Origin: UBA5905 sp964609975
GTDB lineage: Bacteria > Bacillota > Clostridia > Oscillospirales > Acutalibacteraceae
Direction of reading: 5' to 3'
DNA: 25,487 bases
Assembly (NCBI GenBank): GCA_964609975.1
Contig: CAZSTR010000023.1
Coordinates: 1 to 25,487 of the forward strand
The translations under genes were made by a program, and so were the position numbers. A model generated the notes under the pieces. The model worked only from the letters and a program-made list of their open reading frames with translations. It ran no database searches and was not told the origin of the DNA. Shown here one piece after another: positions 1-6,833 of the stretch (position 1 is the first letter of the stretch; every line of letters starts with the position of its first letter).

Positions 1-1
1 G

Positions 2-216
2 ATTGTTGGAGGTAGTCTGGACGGTGCAAATGATAGTAAGCTAAATAGAGGGCTTCGAATTGGTTTATTGATTTTTGCTTCATTGTAGTATTTTTTGTAT
101 GGCTGCTATTAACTGCGGAAAATATACTTTCAAAAGTAGTATCAGGCGGAGTAGTATTATTGGTTGTTGGTGTGTTTGTTGCTCTGTGGTGTAAGGCTAT
201 AAAAGCGAAAAAGTAA
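2..216 (+). pseudogene. Frameshifted fragment of a small membrane protein (partial at window start)
   Basis: An open frame runs in from the window edge and stops at TAG 86-88, ending ...GLLIFASL. From about position 79 another frame continues without a break to TAA 214-216 and reads as two hydrophobic stretches (around IVVFFVWLLL and GVVLLVVGVFVALW) followed by a lysine-rich tail ending KAIKAKK. Joined across about positions 75-85, the two frames give a plausible short membrane protein with hydrophobic helices and a basic C-terminus, so I read this as one gene broken by a single indel. The composition is AT-rich like the next gene. The family is not recognised. It could instead be a real gene ending at 88 followed by noncoding DNA; the 5' part lies outside the window. 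Confidence 0.3.
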
Positions 217-337
217 GAATGGTAGATATGTTTCCGTCAACCTATGACATTAACGGCATTGGCTCGACCCATTGCGAATGCGTGTGTGCGCTGACGAAGG
301 TTTGAGGAAAAAGAAAAAATCGGAAGGAGCTTGCGCA

Positions 338-664
338 ATGAAAAAATTATTGTCCTTTTTGGGCTTTTGCCGAAACAAAAAGTACAATACATTTTCGAAC
401 GGGAACAATGCTATTCCGGGGCTGGAGCCGTCGGTTTCTGCGGATCCAGAAGCTATTGAAATATTTATAAGCAGTGATAAGGATAAATTTGCAGAGCTGT
501 ATTATAAAAACGGAGGATATACCTACACAATAGAGGAAAAGCGCTTCGATGAATTCGAAGGACAACGCCATTACTATTGGTGCCCCGGCACCTATTCCGC
601 AAGCTTCTTTGACACAAGAGAGAAAGCGATAGAGGATATACTATCCACCATTGAGCAACACTAA
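338..664 (+). CDS. Hypothetical small protein, 108 aa
   Basis: The start is ATG 338 because GGAAGGAG lies at a normal distance upstream (322-329); the in-frame upstream ATG at 272 has no such site. The protein begins MKKLLSFLGFC, a short hydrophobic, cysteine-containing N-terminus, then becomes polar and acidic. The C-terminal half is rich in aromatics (YYKNGGYTYTIEEKRF, RHYYWCPGTY) and ends in an amphipathic helix-like segment. I do not recognise the family. The size, acidity and aromatic pattern would suit a small immunity-type or accessory protein, but that is a guess. Its AT-rich codon use is unlike the GC-rich genes to the right, suggesting acquired DNA. A terminator follows at 693-734. 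Confidence 0.6.
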   Translation: MKKLLSFLGFCRNKKYNTFSNGNNAIPGLEPSVSADPEAIEIFISSDKDKFAELYYKNGGYTYTIEEKRFDEFEGQRHYYWCPGTYSASFFDTREKAIEDILSTIEQH

Positions 665-692
665 AAAGCACAGCAGACTCCATCGAAAATCC

Positions 693-734
693 AAAAGCAA
701 CGCGGAAAGGACAAGCCCTCTCCGCGTTGCTTTT
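693..734. terminator. Bidirectional rho-independent terminator
   Basis: A perfect 14-bp inverted repeat, AAAAGCAACGCGGA (693-706) and TCCGCGTTGCTTTT (721-734), has a 14-nt loop. T-tracts occur at the end of the stem on both strands, so it can serve the hypothetical gene ending at 664 (+) and bofA ending at 774 (-). It also marks the change from AT-rich to GC-rich DNA. Confidence 0.8.
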
Positions 735-773
735 ACCTTTCTTCTGCACTTTTCCATTTTCCCTGCGGAACTC

Positions 774-1043
774 TCAAACACTCAGCACCAACTTCAGCAT
801 CAGCAGACCAATCACGCCGGGCAACCCCAGCCCACAGCAAACCCCGGCCGAGAACCAGCTATACCCCAACGAGACACCGGTGAAGCCACCCAGTAAATCC
901 ACAAGCCCCAACGCACACAGCCCCTGCAAACCGGAGCGCAGCAGACAGCGAATTGGCTTTTTCGTAGACACAGCGGCGGCCAGCACCGCCAGCCCAACCC
1001 CTGCCGCCAACAGCCACAACGCCGTTTTGAGCCAAACACTCAT
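774..1043 (-). CDS. bofA: Pro-sigma-K processing inhibitor BofA family protein
   Basis: This 89-aa membrane protein has hydrophobic segments near residues 5-25 and 40-88. The C-terminal half (LGLVDLLGGFTGVSLGYSW, then GLGLPGVIGLLML) matches the BofA pattern, including the conserved LGxPGV segment near the C-terminus. In Bacillus BofA sits in the forespore outer membrane with SpoIVFA and holds the SpoIVFB protease inactive, delaying sigma-K maturation. Many Clostridia keep BofA, and its partners should be checked in this genome. The start is ATG 1043; upstream GGAGG overlaps the end of yaaL, 19 bp away, so the two are probably co-transcribed. The DUF2508-bofA order is the one seen in Bacillus (yaaL-bofA), which supports the call. 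Confidence 0.8.
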   Translation of the reverse strand: MSVWLKTALWLLAAGVGLAVLAAAVSTKKPIRCLLRSGLQGLCALGLVDLLGGFTGVSLGYSWFSAGVCCGLGLPGVIGLLMLKLVLSV

Positions 1044-1062
1044 GCCTCACCGGCCTCCGTTT

Positions 1063-1317
1063 CTATTCATTCCAAAGGGCGTTCCGCTCCCGACAAACCA
1101 CACCCCGTTCCCGTGCCGAACGCAACAGATAGCGATACTGCGCCTTCAGCGCCTCCAGCTCGAAAATGCACCCTTCAATCAAATCCGGGTCGGATTCCAT
1201 GGAAAAGCGGTTTTCCACCAGCTCCATACGGCGGCACACCTCCCGGATGGCCTCCACCATCGGGTCGGGGATAACACTGTCCCGTATCAACAGCTTGCGC
1301 AATGCGGTTTTTTCCAT
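1063..1317 (-). CDS. yaaL: YaaL / DUF2508 family protein
   Basis: This 84-aa soluble, charged, probably helical protein has a C-terminal part (FELEALKAQYRYLLRSARER) that fits the DUF2508/YaaL pattern of a helix ending in ...YxYxLREAKxR. The family has no established biochemical function. It is typically the gene just before bofA, as here, which is the main support for both calls. The start is ATG 1317; a purine-rich AAGGGA lies slightly far upstream, so the site is weak. It follows the DeoR-type regulator by 77 bp on the same strand and may be read through from it. I see no convincing independent promoter in that gap. Confidence 0.7.
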   Translation of the reverse strand: MEKTALRKLLIRDSVIPDPMVEAIREVCRRMELVENRFSMESDPDLIEGCIFELEALKAQYRYLLRSARERGVVCRERNALWNE

Positions 1318-1394
1318 AAGGCTTCTGTCCCTTCGTTTTGTATTCTATGAACAGTATCGACCAAATAGACCCGCTTTAATCCAAAAAGTGCAAA

Positions 1395-2138
1395 TCAGGG
1401 CAAAATCAGCTTTTCCGGCGGCACAAAATAGCCATCGGGCAAGGCGTCCGTGATGACATAATCCACCTGTTCCACGGTGGCAGTCACATAGGGGGCAGCG
1501 ACACCGAATTTTTCCTGAAAGCAGAGATAGGCAACCCGCTCACTGCGGCGAATGGCCGTGCGCAGCAACGAAAGCTCATCCCCGGACACATCCACAATTT
1601 CCCCCGCGGCCGTGATTCCGCTGGTGGAAAAGAACATGATGTCGAAGCGAAAGTTCTCCAGCAGCTGCTCGGTGAAATGGCCGGTGAAGCCATAGGAGCT
1701 TTCCCGCAGAAAGCCGCCTGTTCCATAAACCGAAATCCCGCTTTCCAGCAAGGTCAACAGCACGCCGAGACTGCTGGTCACAACCGTCAGTCCGTTGCGC
1801 CCCACCAGATATTCCGCCACATGACGCGCCGAGCTGGAGTTGTCGATGAAAATACAATCTCCATCCCGAATTCGCTCCGCCGCCGCCTTGCACACCGCCT
1901 TTTTCTTGTTTTCCATGAACGCACTACGAAAGCGAAAGGGGATCAGCTGGGAATAATCCTCCAGCCGACAGGCGCCGCCATGGTTGCGGCGGATATAGTT
2001 TTTGGCCGCCAGCTCCGCCAAATCCCGCCGCACCGTGGGCAGGCTCACATACAGCTCCTCCGCCAGCTCCTCCACCGTCGCATACTGTCGCTGTTGTATA
2101 ATGTCGAGGATACGGTCCTGCCGTTCGTTTTTAATCAT
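1395..2138 (-). CDS. DeoR-family transcriptional regulator
   Basis: The 247-aa protein opens with MIKNERQDRILDIIQQ and a winged helix (VEELAEELYVSLPTVRRDLA, then YIRRNHGG), the classic DeoR N-terminus. From about residue 70 a DeoRC sugar-phosphate sensor follows, with DGDCIFIDNSSSARHVAEYL, VVTSSLGVLLTLLE, VYGTGGFLRESS and the EKFG region. The start is ATG 2138, preceded by AAAAAGGAG at good spacing; an upstream in-frame start (2177) lacks such a site. Members usually repress sugar-catabolic genes until a phosphorylated sugar binds. The divergent YgjV-like gene, whose promoter is flanked by an 11-bp inverted repeat, is the obvious candidate target. The inducer cannot be read from sequence. Confidence 0.85.
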   Translation of the reverse strand: MIKNERQDRILDIIQQRQYATVEELAEELYVSLPTVRRDLAELAAKNYIRRNHGGACRLEDYSQLIPFRFRSAFMENKKKAVCKAAAERIRDGDCIFIDNSSSARHVAEYLVGRNGLTVVTSSLGVLLTLLESGISVYGTGGFLRESSYGFTGHFTEQLLENFRFDIMFFSTSGITAAGEIVDVSGDELSLLRTAIRRSERVAYLCFQEKFGVAAPYVTATVEQVDYVITDALPDGYFVPPEKLILP

Positions 2139-2192
2139 ATATACGCTCCTTTTTGCTCGTTTGAGATTGTTTATCAACTATTGCGCCAGCCA

Positions 2193-2220
2193 TTGACTTT
2201 TTTCAATCAAACAGTATAAT
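2193..2220 (+). promoter_or_regulatory. SigA-type promoter for the YgjV-like gene
   Basis: TTGACT (2193-2198) and a perfect TATAAT (2215-2220) are separated by 16 bp, about 50 bp upstream of the ATG at 2273. The -35 box lies inside the left arm of an inverted repeat. Confidence 0.7.
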
Positions 2221-2245
2221 ACTACCGTTGCTATAAAAAAGTCAA
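2193..2245. promoter_or_regulatory. Candidate operator: exact 11-bp inverted repeat around the promoter
   Basis: TTGACTTTTTT (2193-2203) and its exact reverse complement AAAAAAGTCAA (2235-2245) flank the -10 box. The arm centres are 42 bp apart, close to four helical turns. The left arm covers the -35 and the right arm lies just past the expected transcription start, so bound repressor would block the promoter. The divergent DeoR-type regulator is the natural candidate binder. The assignment is inference. Confidence 0.45.
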
Positions 2246-2272
2246 GCATTCCAAAAAAGAGGAGCGTTTTCC

Positions 2273-2791
2273 ATGCAAATTTTGATTCGTGCGCTGGGCT
2301 GTATGGGCATCATCGTGGCCTTTCTGTCCTTTCAGTGCCGCACCCACAAGGGAATCATGTGGTATAAAAGCGGCAACGAGCTGTTGTTTTCTCTCCAGTA
2401 TTTTCTGCTGGGCGCCTACACCGGGGCGGGGCTGAACCTGGTGGGCATCGCTCGCAATTTGATTTTCGCTCACCAAATCGCAAAAAAGCGCCCGGTGAAG
2501 CCCTTCGTCATCCTGTTTTGTGGCATCATTCTAGTTTATGGCTTGGTTTCCTGGCAGGGGATATTGTCCCTGTTCATCATCGCCTCGAAGCTGGTTTCCA
2601 CCGCCGCCTACAGTATGCGCAATCCCTGTCATCTGCGCCTGCTATCCCTGCCCACCTCCACCTGCTGGTTGGTATACAATCTGGTTGTCGGCTCCTATGA
2701 AGGGGCTATCTGCGAGGCCTTCACCCTTTTGTCCATTTTGATTGCTTTGGTACGCTTCGACCTGCCTCGCTTGCGCAAAAACAGAGCTTGA
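2273..2791 (+). CDS. YgjV-like inner membrane protein
   Basis: This 172-aa protein is almost wholly hydrophobic. Helices fall near residues 4-20, 38-60, 76-95 and 96-112, with more helical hydrophobic sequence at 120-155 and a short basic tail (RLRKNRA). The N-terminal layout, LIRALGCMGIIVAFLSFQCR followed by a helix with LQYFLLGAYTGAGLNL, matches the YgjV family (Pfam YgjV), whose molecular function is unknown. The length is near the family norm. AGAGGAG sits 8-9 nt before ATG 2273. It has its own SigA-type promoter and is divergent from the DeoR-type regulator, so regulation by it is likely. A strong terminator follows at 2826-2862. It could be a small-molecule carrier, but nothing in the sequence shows a substrate. 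Confidence 0.7.
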   Translation: MQILIRALGCMGIIVAFLSFQCRTHKGIMWYKSGNELLFSLQYFLLGAYTGAGLNLVGIARNLIFAHQIAKKRPVKPFVILFCGIILVYGLVSWQGILSLFIIASKLVSTAAYSMRNPCHLRLLSLPTSTCWLVYNLVVGSYEGAICEAFTLLSILIALVRFDLPRLRKNRA

Positions 2792-2825
2792 AAGCCAAAT
2801 GAAACTGTGCAAAAAAAAAAAAAAA

Positions 2826-2862
2826 AGCCGCAGAACGGAACGCTCCGTTCTGCGGCTTTTTT
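2826..2862. terminator. Bidirectional rho-independent terminator
   Basis: A perfect 14-bp stem, AGCCGCAGAACGGA (2826-2839) and TCCGTTCTGCGGCT (2844-2857), has a 4-nt loop. A T-run follows on the + strand. A run of about 16 A on the other side (2811-2826) gives a long T-run on the - strand. It separates the convergent YgjV-like and rsmA genes. Confidence 0.92.
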
Positions 2863-2872
2863 CATGATTTTT

Positions 2873-3899
2873 TCAGCTCTCCAGCCGATCGGACAGGGCG
2901 GCGAACTGCTCCAGCGTCAACGCCTCCGCCCGCACGGTTGCGGACAGGCCACAAGCCTCCAGCGCCGCCGTCACCTGCTCCCGCGCAAAGCCGGCCGCGC
3001 CCAGCGCATTCGCCAGCGTTTTTCGCCGCTGGCCGAAGCCCGCCCGGATGATGCGAAACATCTGCTGTTCATCCTGTACAGCGCAGGGCGGCGCGGAGCG
3101 CACCCGCAGGCGAATCACCGCGCTGTCCACATTCGGCGCCGGCAAAAAGCTTCCGCGAGAAACCGAAAAAAGGGTTTCCGCCTGAGCATAATATTGCACC
3201 GCCAGCGTCACCGCCCCCGCCTCCCGGCTTCCGGGGCGAGCGCACAGCCGCTGGGCGGCCTCCTTCTGCACCATCACGGTGATGGACTCCACCGGCAATC
3301 GGCTTTCCAACAAATTCATCAAAATCGGCGAGGTGATATAATAGGGCAAATTCGCGCACACCGAAACCGGCATCGCACCGAAGCGCTCCCGCAACAACGC
3401 GGCCAAATCCAGCTTCATACAGTCACTGCACCATCACGGTGATGGACTCCACCGGCAATCGGCTTTCCAACAAATTCATCAAAATCGGCGAGGTGATATA
3501 ATAGGGCAAATTCGCGCACACCGAAACCGGCATCGCACCGAAGCGCTCCCGCAACAACGCGGCCAAATCCAGCTTCATACAGTCACCTTGAACGATTTCC
3601 ACATTTTCCCGGTCGCCCAGCGTTTCCGCCAGCACCGGCGGCAGACGGTCATCCAGCTCGATGGCCACCACCTTCCCCGCCCGGAGGGACAACTCACGGG
3701 TGAGCACCCCAATGCCCGGCCCAATTTCCAGCACCCCTGTGTCCGGCCCACAGCCGCAGGCCTCCGCCATCCGGGGACAAACCGAGGGGTTCACTAAAAA
3801 ATTCTGACCCAGCTTTTTCGAAAAACGAAAGCCATGGCGCTCCAACAGCGCCCGAATATAGCCGATGTCGGTCAGCCGACCCGTCTGCATTTCTGCCAT
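2873..3899 (-). pseudogene. rsmA: 16S rRNA dimethyladenosine transferase RsmA/KsgA, frameshifted by a 160-bp tandem duplication
   Basis: The 5' part (3899-3423) encodes the RsmA N-terminus: FSKKLGQNFLVNP, the SAM-binding VLEIGPGIGVLTREL, and the catalytic NLPYYITSPI. It stops at TGA 3423-3425 just after VESITVMVQ. The rest continues in another frame from 3418 to 2873, repeating the segment from MKLDL to TVMVQ and then giving the C-terminal part (FLPAPNVDSAVIRL, FGQRRKTLANAL). The cause is an exact 160-bp tandem duplication. Removing one copy restores a single 288-aa frame of normal family length. RsmA methylates A1518/A1519 of 16S rRNA in late 30S assembly, and its loss gives kasugamycin resistance. 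An ATG (3418) lies 4 nt past the TGA, but the restarted product would lack the SAM site. Start ATG 3899 has AAAGGAG upstream and is 17 bp from the carboxypeptidase-like gene. An assembly artefact is a real alternative. Confidence 0.85.
3266..3586. repeat. Exact tandem duplication, 160-bp period, inside rsmA
   Basis: Bases 3266-3426 are identical to 3426-3586, so a 160-bp unit is present twice head to tail, sharing a single C at the junction. Matching ends immediately outside (3265 T versus 3425 A; 3427 T versus 3587 C), so there is essentially no microhomology beyond one base. Because 160 is not a multiple of 3, the second copy shifts the rsmA frame. I saw no mismatch between copies, which implies a very recent event or an assembly error. 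Confidence 0.97.
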
Positions 3900-3916
3900 A
3901 TCTGCTCCTTTTCCGC

Positions 3917-5299
3917 TCATAAACGGGGCGGACGCACCCGTCCCAGCCGCTCCTTTTGCCGGCGGCGGTTATATACCACATTCAGCACAATATACCCAAC
4001 CAGCAGCACCACCAACAGCGCCACTCCCAGCAGGAACCACACGGAGGTGAAGAAATCCGACACCCGGCTCCATGCATACAACAGCCAGTTCCGGCTGATG
4101 TTTTCGCTGGCAACCAGCGGAACCTCGCCGATTTTCTGATCCACATTGACAATCAACTCCACCTTGCCCAGCACCGTGCCCTTTTCCACCGGCGCCTGGA
4201 CGGAGGGCTGATATACCGTCACCTTTTTGATAATCTGATCCGATTTCAGGTTCGCATCCACCACCGTAGCAAATTCCGCCTCCGGCACCAGATTCACCCG
4301 GTCGGTGCTCCAGGAAAGCCCCACCTGCACCGTGGCGAGAATCTCGCTTTTCGCCAAAACCGTGGTGTGCTGGAAGCCGTTGAAAGCCCAGCGGAACAGC
4401 GTACGAGTGTCCCGATAATGCAGACCGCTTTCTCCGGCGTCGTTGGTCTCCGGGTCGTTCATCACAACCACAAGATATTCATATCCGCTGTCCCGCGCCA
4501 CCGAGGCGCAGCAACGCCCCTCATGGTCAGACAGACCGGTGCGACCGAAAATCAGCGGCGAATAATAAAAGGGGCTGGAGGACTGCTGCATACTGTTCAC
4601 CGACACCAGCGTGCGCTCCCGGCCGCCGGAAACCGGCTTCACCGTATGCTGGCGGGAGGAAACCAGTCCCTCGAAGGCGGAGAACCGCTGAGCATAGCGA
4701 ATGATGCGATACATATCCCGCGCGGTGGTATATTGGCTCAGCGAATCCAGCCCGGTCACATTGGCGAAATGGGTGAACTCACAGCCGATTTCCTCGGCCA
4801 GCCCGTTCATCCCCTTCACATATTCGGTCACGCCGCCGTCAATGGCGAAGGCCAGCGTCGTGACCGCGTCGCTGGCGCTTTGCAGAAAGGAGGCCACCAG
4901 CAAATCCCGTAGCGTCCAGGTTTCTCCAAACTCCATGTTGACAGTCGGAACCCCCGTCCCCGCCACATAGCCGTTGAACATTTCCAGCGTATAGGCACCG
5001 GTAGCGCTGTCCAAATCCAGCCCCAGCTCCTCCGCCCGATGCAAACCATAGGCTAGAACCATGAAGCGCACCATCGCCCCCGGCGCTCGCACCTCATCCG
5101 CCTTTTGCGCATACAAAACCGTGTCCTGCTCCATGCGGCTTCCGAGATTGACCAACAGTGCCGTTTCGGCGTATACCGTCCGGTCGGAGGGTAGCGTATA
5201 CCCTTCTGTTCCCTCCTCCGTCTGCGCCGCTGCGGCCGAAATCGGCGCCACCGTCAACAGCGCCGCAAAGAAAAATGCGGCCAATCGTTTTTTTAGCAT
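3917..5299 (-). CDS. D-alanyl-D-alanine carboxypeptidase-like protein (peptidase S11 fold) with altered catalytic motifs
   Basis: This 460-aa protein has a signal peptide (MLKKRLAAFFFAALLTVAPI), an S11 transpeptidase-like domain (about 40-310), a PBP5-C-like beta domain (about 325-400, with VYQPSVQAPVEKGTVLGKVEL-like sequence) and a C-terminal membrane helix near 425-450 followed by basic residues. The overall architecture is that of DacA/DacF enzymes, which trim the fifth D-Ala from peptidoglycan stems outside the membrane. However, the PASxTK box reads PGAMVR (73-78), so the nucleophile Ser is Ala and the Lys is Arg. SxN reads SAS (141-143) and KTG reads RTG (253-255). All three motifs deviate in an otherwise intact frame, so it is probably a non-catalytic scaffold or regulator. 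The start is ATG 5299; the ribosome binding site is weak. rsmA follows 17 bp downstream. Confidence 0.85.
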   Translation of the reverse strand: MLKKRLAAFFFAALLTVAPISAAAAQTEEGTEGYTLPSDRTVYAETALLVNLGSRMEQDTVLYAQKADEVRAPGAMVRFMVLAYGLHRAEELGLDLDSATGAYTLEMFNGYVAGTGVPTVNMEFGETWTLRDLLVASFLQSASDAVTTLAFAIDGGVTEYVKGMNGLAEEIGCEFTHFANVTGLDSLSQYTTARDMYRIIRYAQRFSAFEGLVSSRQHTVKPVSGGRERTLVSVNSMQQSSSPFYYSPLIFGRTGLSDHEGRCCASVARDSGYEYLVVVMNDPETNDAGESGLHYRDTRTLFRWAFNGFQHTTVLAKSEILATVQVGLSWSTDRVNLVPEAEFATVVDANLKSDQIIKKVTVYQPSVQAPVEKGTVLGKVELIVNVDQKIGEVPLVASENISRNWLLYAWSRVSDFFTSVWFLLGVALLVVLLVGYIVLNVVYNRRRQKERLGRVRPPRL

Positions 5300-5328
5300 A
5301 GACAATCCCACCGTTTTCGTAGTATAAT
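5299..5328 (+). promoter_or_regulatory. Possible SigA promoter for the metallophosphoesterase
   Basis: TAGACA (5299-5304) and TATAAT (5323-5328) are separated by 18 bp and lie upstream of the gene starting at 5421. The -35 overlaps the start codon region of the divergent carboxypeptidase-like gene, so the leader would be about 85 nt. Confidence 0.35.
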
Positions 5329-5361
5329 AAAGAAAAATGCCGCGCACGGCCCCTCATCCAC

Positions 5362-5389
5362 AGTATAACATAAAAAGCGGCCCGTGCAA
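5362..5389 (-). promoter_or_regulatory. Possible SigA promoter for the carboxypeptidase-like gene and rsmA
   Basis: On the minus strand TTGCAC (5389-5384) and TATACT (5367-5362) are spaced 16 bp apart, about 60 bp upstream of ATG 5299. Confidence 0.45.
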
Positions 5390-5420
5390 AGCCTGTTTTT
5401 CAAAAAAAGGAGAACAAACC

Positions 5421-6092
5421 ATGATTTATGTGACCGGTGATATGCACGGCGACCCGGAGCGGCTGTCCAACCCGGCGTTACGCCGGTTGAAAAAGGGAGA
5501 CATTCTGCTGGTTTGCGGCGATTTCGGCTTCGTCTGGGATGGGTCGGCGGCGGAGGAAAAGCGGTTGCGCCGCATCGGACGCCAAAAATACACCATCGCC
5601 TTTTTGGACGGACGCCATGAAAACTTCGACCGGCTCGCCGCCTATCCCGTCACCACATGGAACGGCGGGCTGGCGCAGGTGCTCAACGACCGGCTGGTGC
5701 ATCTTCTGCGCGGCGAAATCTATACCCTTGAAGGACAACGGATTTTCGCATTCGGCGGCGGCGAAAGCGATGACCGGGATTTTCGCATTCCAGGAAAAAG
5801 CTGGTGGCCGGAGGAAATGCCCACCGCCGCCGAAATGCAGCACGGCCTCGACCGGCTGGCCGCAGAAAACAACCGGGTGGATGTGATTCTTTCTCATATG
5901 CCGCCCCGCTCCTCCGCCGCCCGGCTGAACCCCCGCTCCGCCATGGACGGTGTGAGCCTGTTTCTCGGCGGGCTGGAGGACACGGTGCAATGCCGGGATT
6001 GGTTCTTCGGCGCTCTGCACCAGGATCGCCCCATCGGCGCACAGCGCCGGGCTGTGTTCCGGGACATCGTGCCCCTGCGAGAGAAGAAATAA
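5421..6092 (+). CDS. Metallophosphoesterase (calcineurin-like)
   Basis: The 223-aa protein starts MIYVTGDMHGDPERL and carries the metal-binding blocks of the calcineurin-like phosphoesterase fold in order: GDMHGD (6-11), the GDxxx block VCGDFGFVW (about 32-40), a degenerate GNHE block as LDGRHENFD, VILSHMPPRS (about 157-166), and FFGALHQDR near residue 200 in the place of GHxH. It has no signal peptide and should act in the cytoplasm; its substrate (phosphoprotein, nucleotide or RNA) cannot be told. ATG 5421 is preceded by AAAGGAG at suitable distance. It converges on the uracil-DNA glycosylase with only 10 bp between stop codons and no hairpin, so the transcripts probably overlap. Confidence 0.8.
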   Translation: MIYVTGDMHGDPERLSNPALRRLKKGDILLVCGDFGFVWDGSAAEEKRLRRIGRQKYTIAFLDGRHENFDRLAAYPVTTWNGGLAQVLNDRLVHLLRGEIYTLEGQRIFAFGGGESDDRDFRIPGKSWWPEEMPTAAEMQHGLDRLAAENNRVDVILSHMPPRSSAARLNPRSAMDGVSLFLGGLEDTVQCRDWFFGALHQDRPIGAQRRAVFRDIVPLREKK

Positions 6093-6102
6093 GTCCGCCG
6101 GC

Positions 6103-6690
6103 TCAATCCTCCCCGAACCAAAGCTCCGTGCCGTCGCAAACCTCGACGATTTTGTCCCGTAGCTTCAACAAATCGGCGAAGGCCTCCGGCTTTTGTGCGC
6201 GGTTGCGCAACAGCGCCGCCGGATGAAAGGTGCCCATCATCCACACCCCACCCTTTTGGACAAAGCGTCCGTGCTGGCGGGTCACCCGAAACTCCGGGTC
6301 CAAAATCCGGCAGGCCGCCACACGACCCAAGCAAACGATGATCCTCGGCCGCAGCAACGCCGTCTGCCGCCGTAGCCAATGGATGCAGGCGTCCTGCTCC
6401 TCCGGCAACGGATCCCGGTTTTGGGGAGGCCGACATTTTACGATGTTCGCGATATAAATGTTTTTTGTCCGATCCAGGCCAATTCCCGCCAGCATCCGAT
6501 CCAACAGCTGGCCGGCGGCGCCCACAAACGGCTCGCCCTGGGCGTCCTCGTTCGCCCCCGGTCCCTCGCCGACAAAAAGCACCTGGGCATCGGTGCGGCC
6601 GGTGCCAAACACCACCCGCTGACGCCCGGCGGCCAGCGTGCACCCTTCGCAGGAAAGGCATTCCTTTTCCAGCTCCTGCCAGCTCTCCAT
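6103..6690 (-). CDS. Family-4 uracil-DNA glycosylase (4Fe-4S)
   Basis: This enzyme excises uracil from DNA in base-excision repair. The 195-aa protein shows the family-4 layout: paired cysteines at 14 and 17 (ECLSCEGC), motif 1 GEGPGANEDAQGEPFVG (41-57), a third cysteine in VKCRPPQNRDP (85), a fourth in QDACIHWL (101), and the C-terminal GTFHPAALLR. The four cysteines are spaced as expected to bind a 4Fe-4S cluster. I chose ATG 6690 because GGAGG lies 8 nt upstream and family members usually begin right before this EL..EC segment; ATG 6705, five codons earlier, is also possible. It is a single gene convergent with the metallophosphoesterase and divergent from the asnS T-box. Confidence 0.88.
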   Translation of the reverse strand: MESWQELEKECLSCEGCTLAAGRQRVVFGTGRTDAQVLFVGEGPGANEDAQGEPFVGAAGQLLDRMLAGIGLDRTKNIYIANIVKCRPPQNRDPLPEEQDACIHWLRRQTALLRPRIIVCLGRVAACRILDPEFRVTRQHGRFVQKGGVWMMGTFHPAALLRNRAQKPEAFADLLKLRDKIVEVCDGTELWFGED

Positions 6691-6798
6691 ACGCCGTCCC
6701 TCCATCCGTTTTTCCTTTTCTCCCGCTCATTGTAGCACATTTCGGCGGGAATGAACAGCCCTTTTCCGCCGCTTCCCGAAATTTTTTCGGTTCTCCAA

Positions 6799-6827
6799 TT
6801 GACAAAACCGCGGAAATATGGTATTCT
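6799..6827 (+). promoter_or_regulatory. SigA promoter of the asnS-asnA T-box operon
   Basis: A consensus TTGACA (6799-6804) and TATTCT (6822-6827) are 17 bp apart, directly upstream of the T-box leader. Confidence 0.8.
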
Positions 6828-6833
6828 CAACAG

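Noticed and set aside
2873..3418. C-terminal rsmA piece considered as an independent gene starting at ATG 3418
   Set aside because: It lacks the SAM-binding motif, has no ribosome binding site of its own, and is explained by the tandem duplication.
3956..4912. Long open frame on the + strand opposite the carboxypeptidase-like gene
   Set aside because: It is His/Arg/Gln-rich, has no ribosome binding site or recognisable motif, and mirrors a well-supported minus-strand gene; it is an antisense shadow of GC-rich coding DNA.
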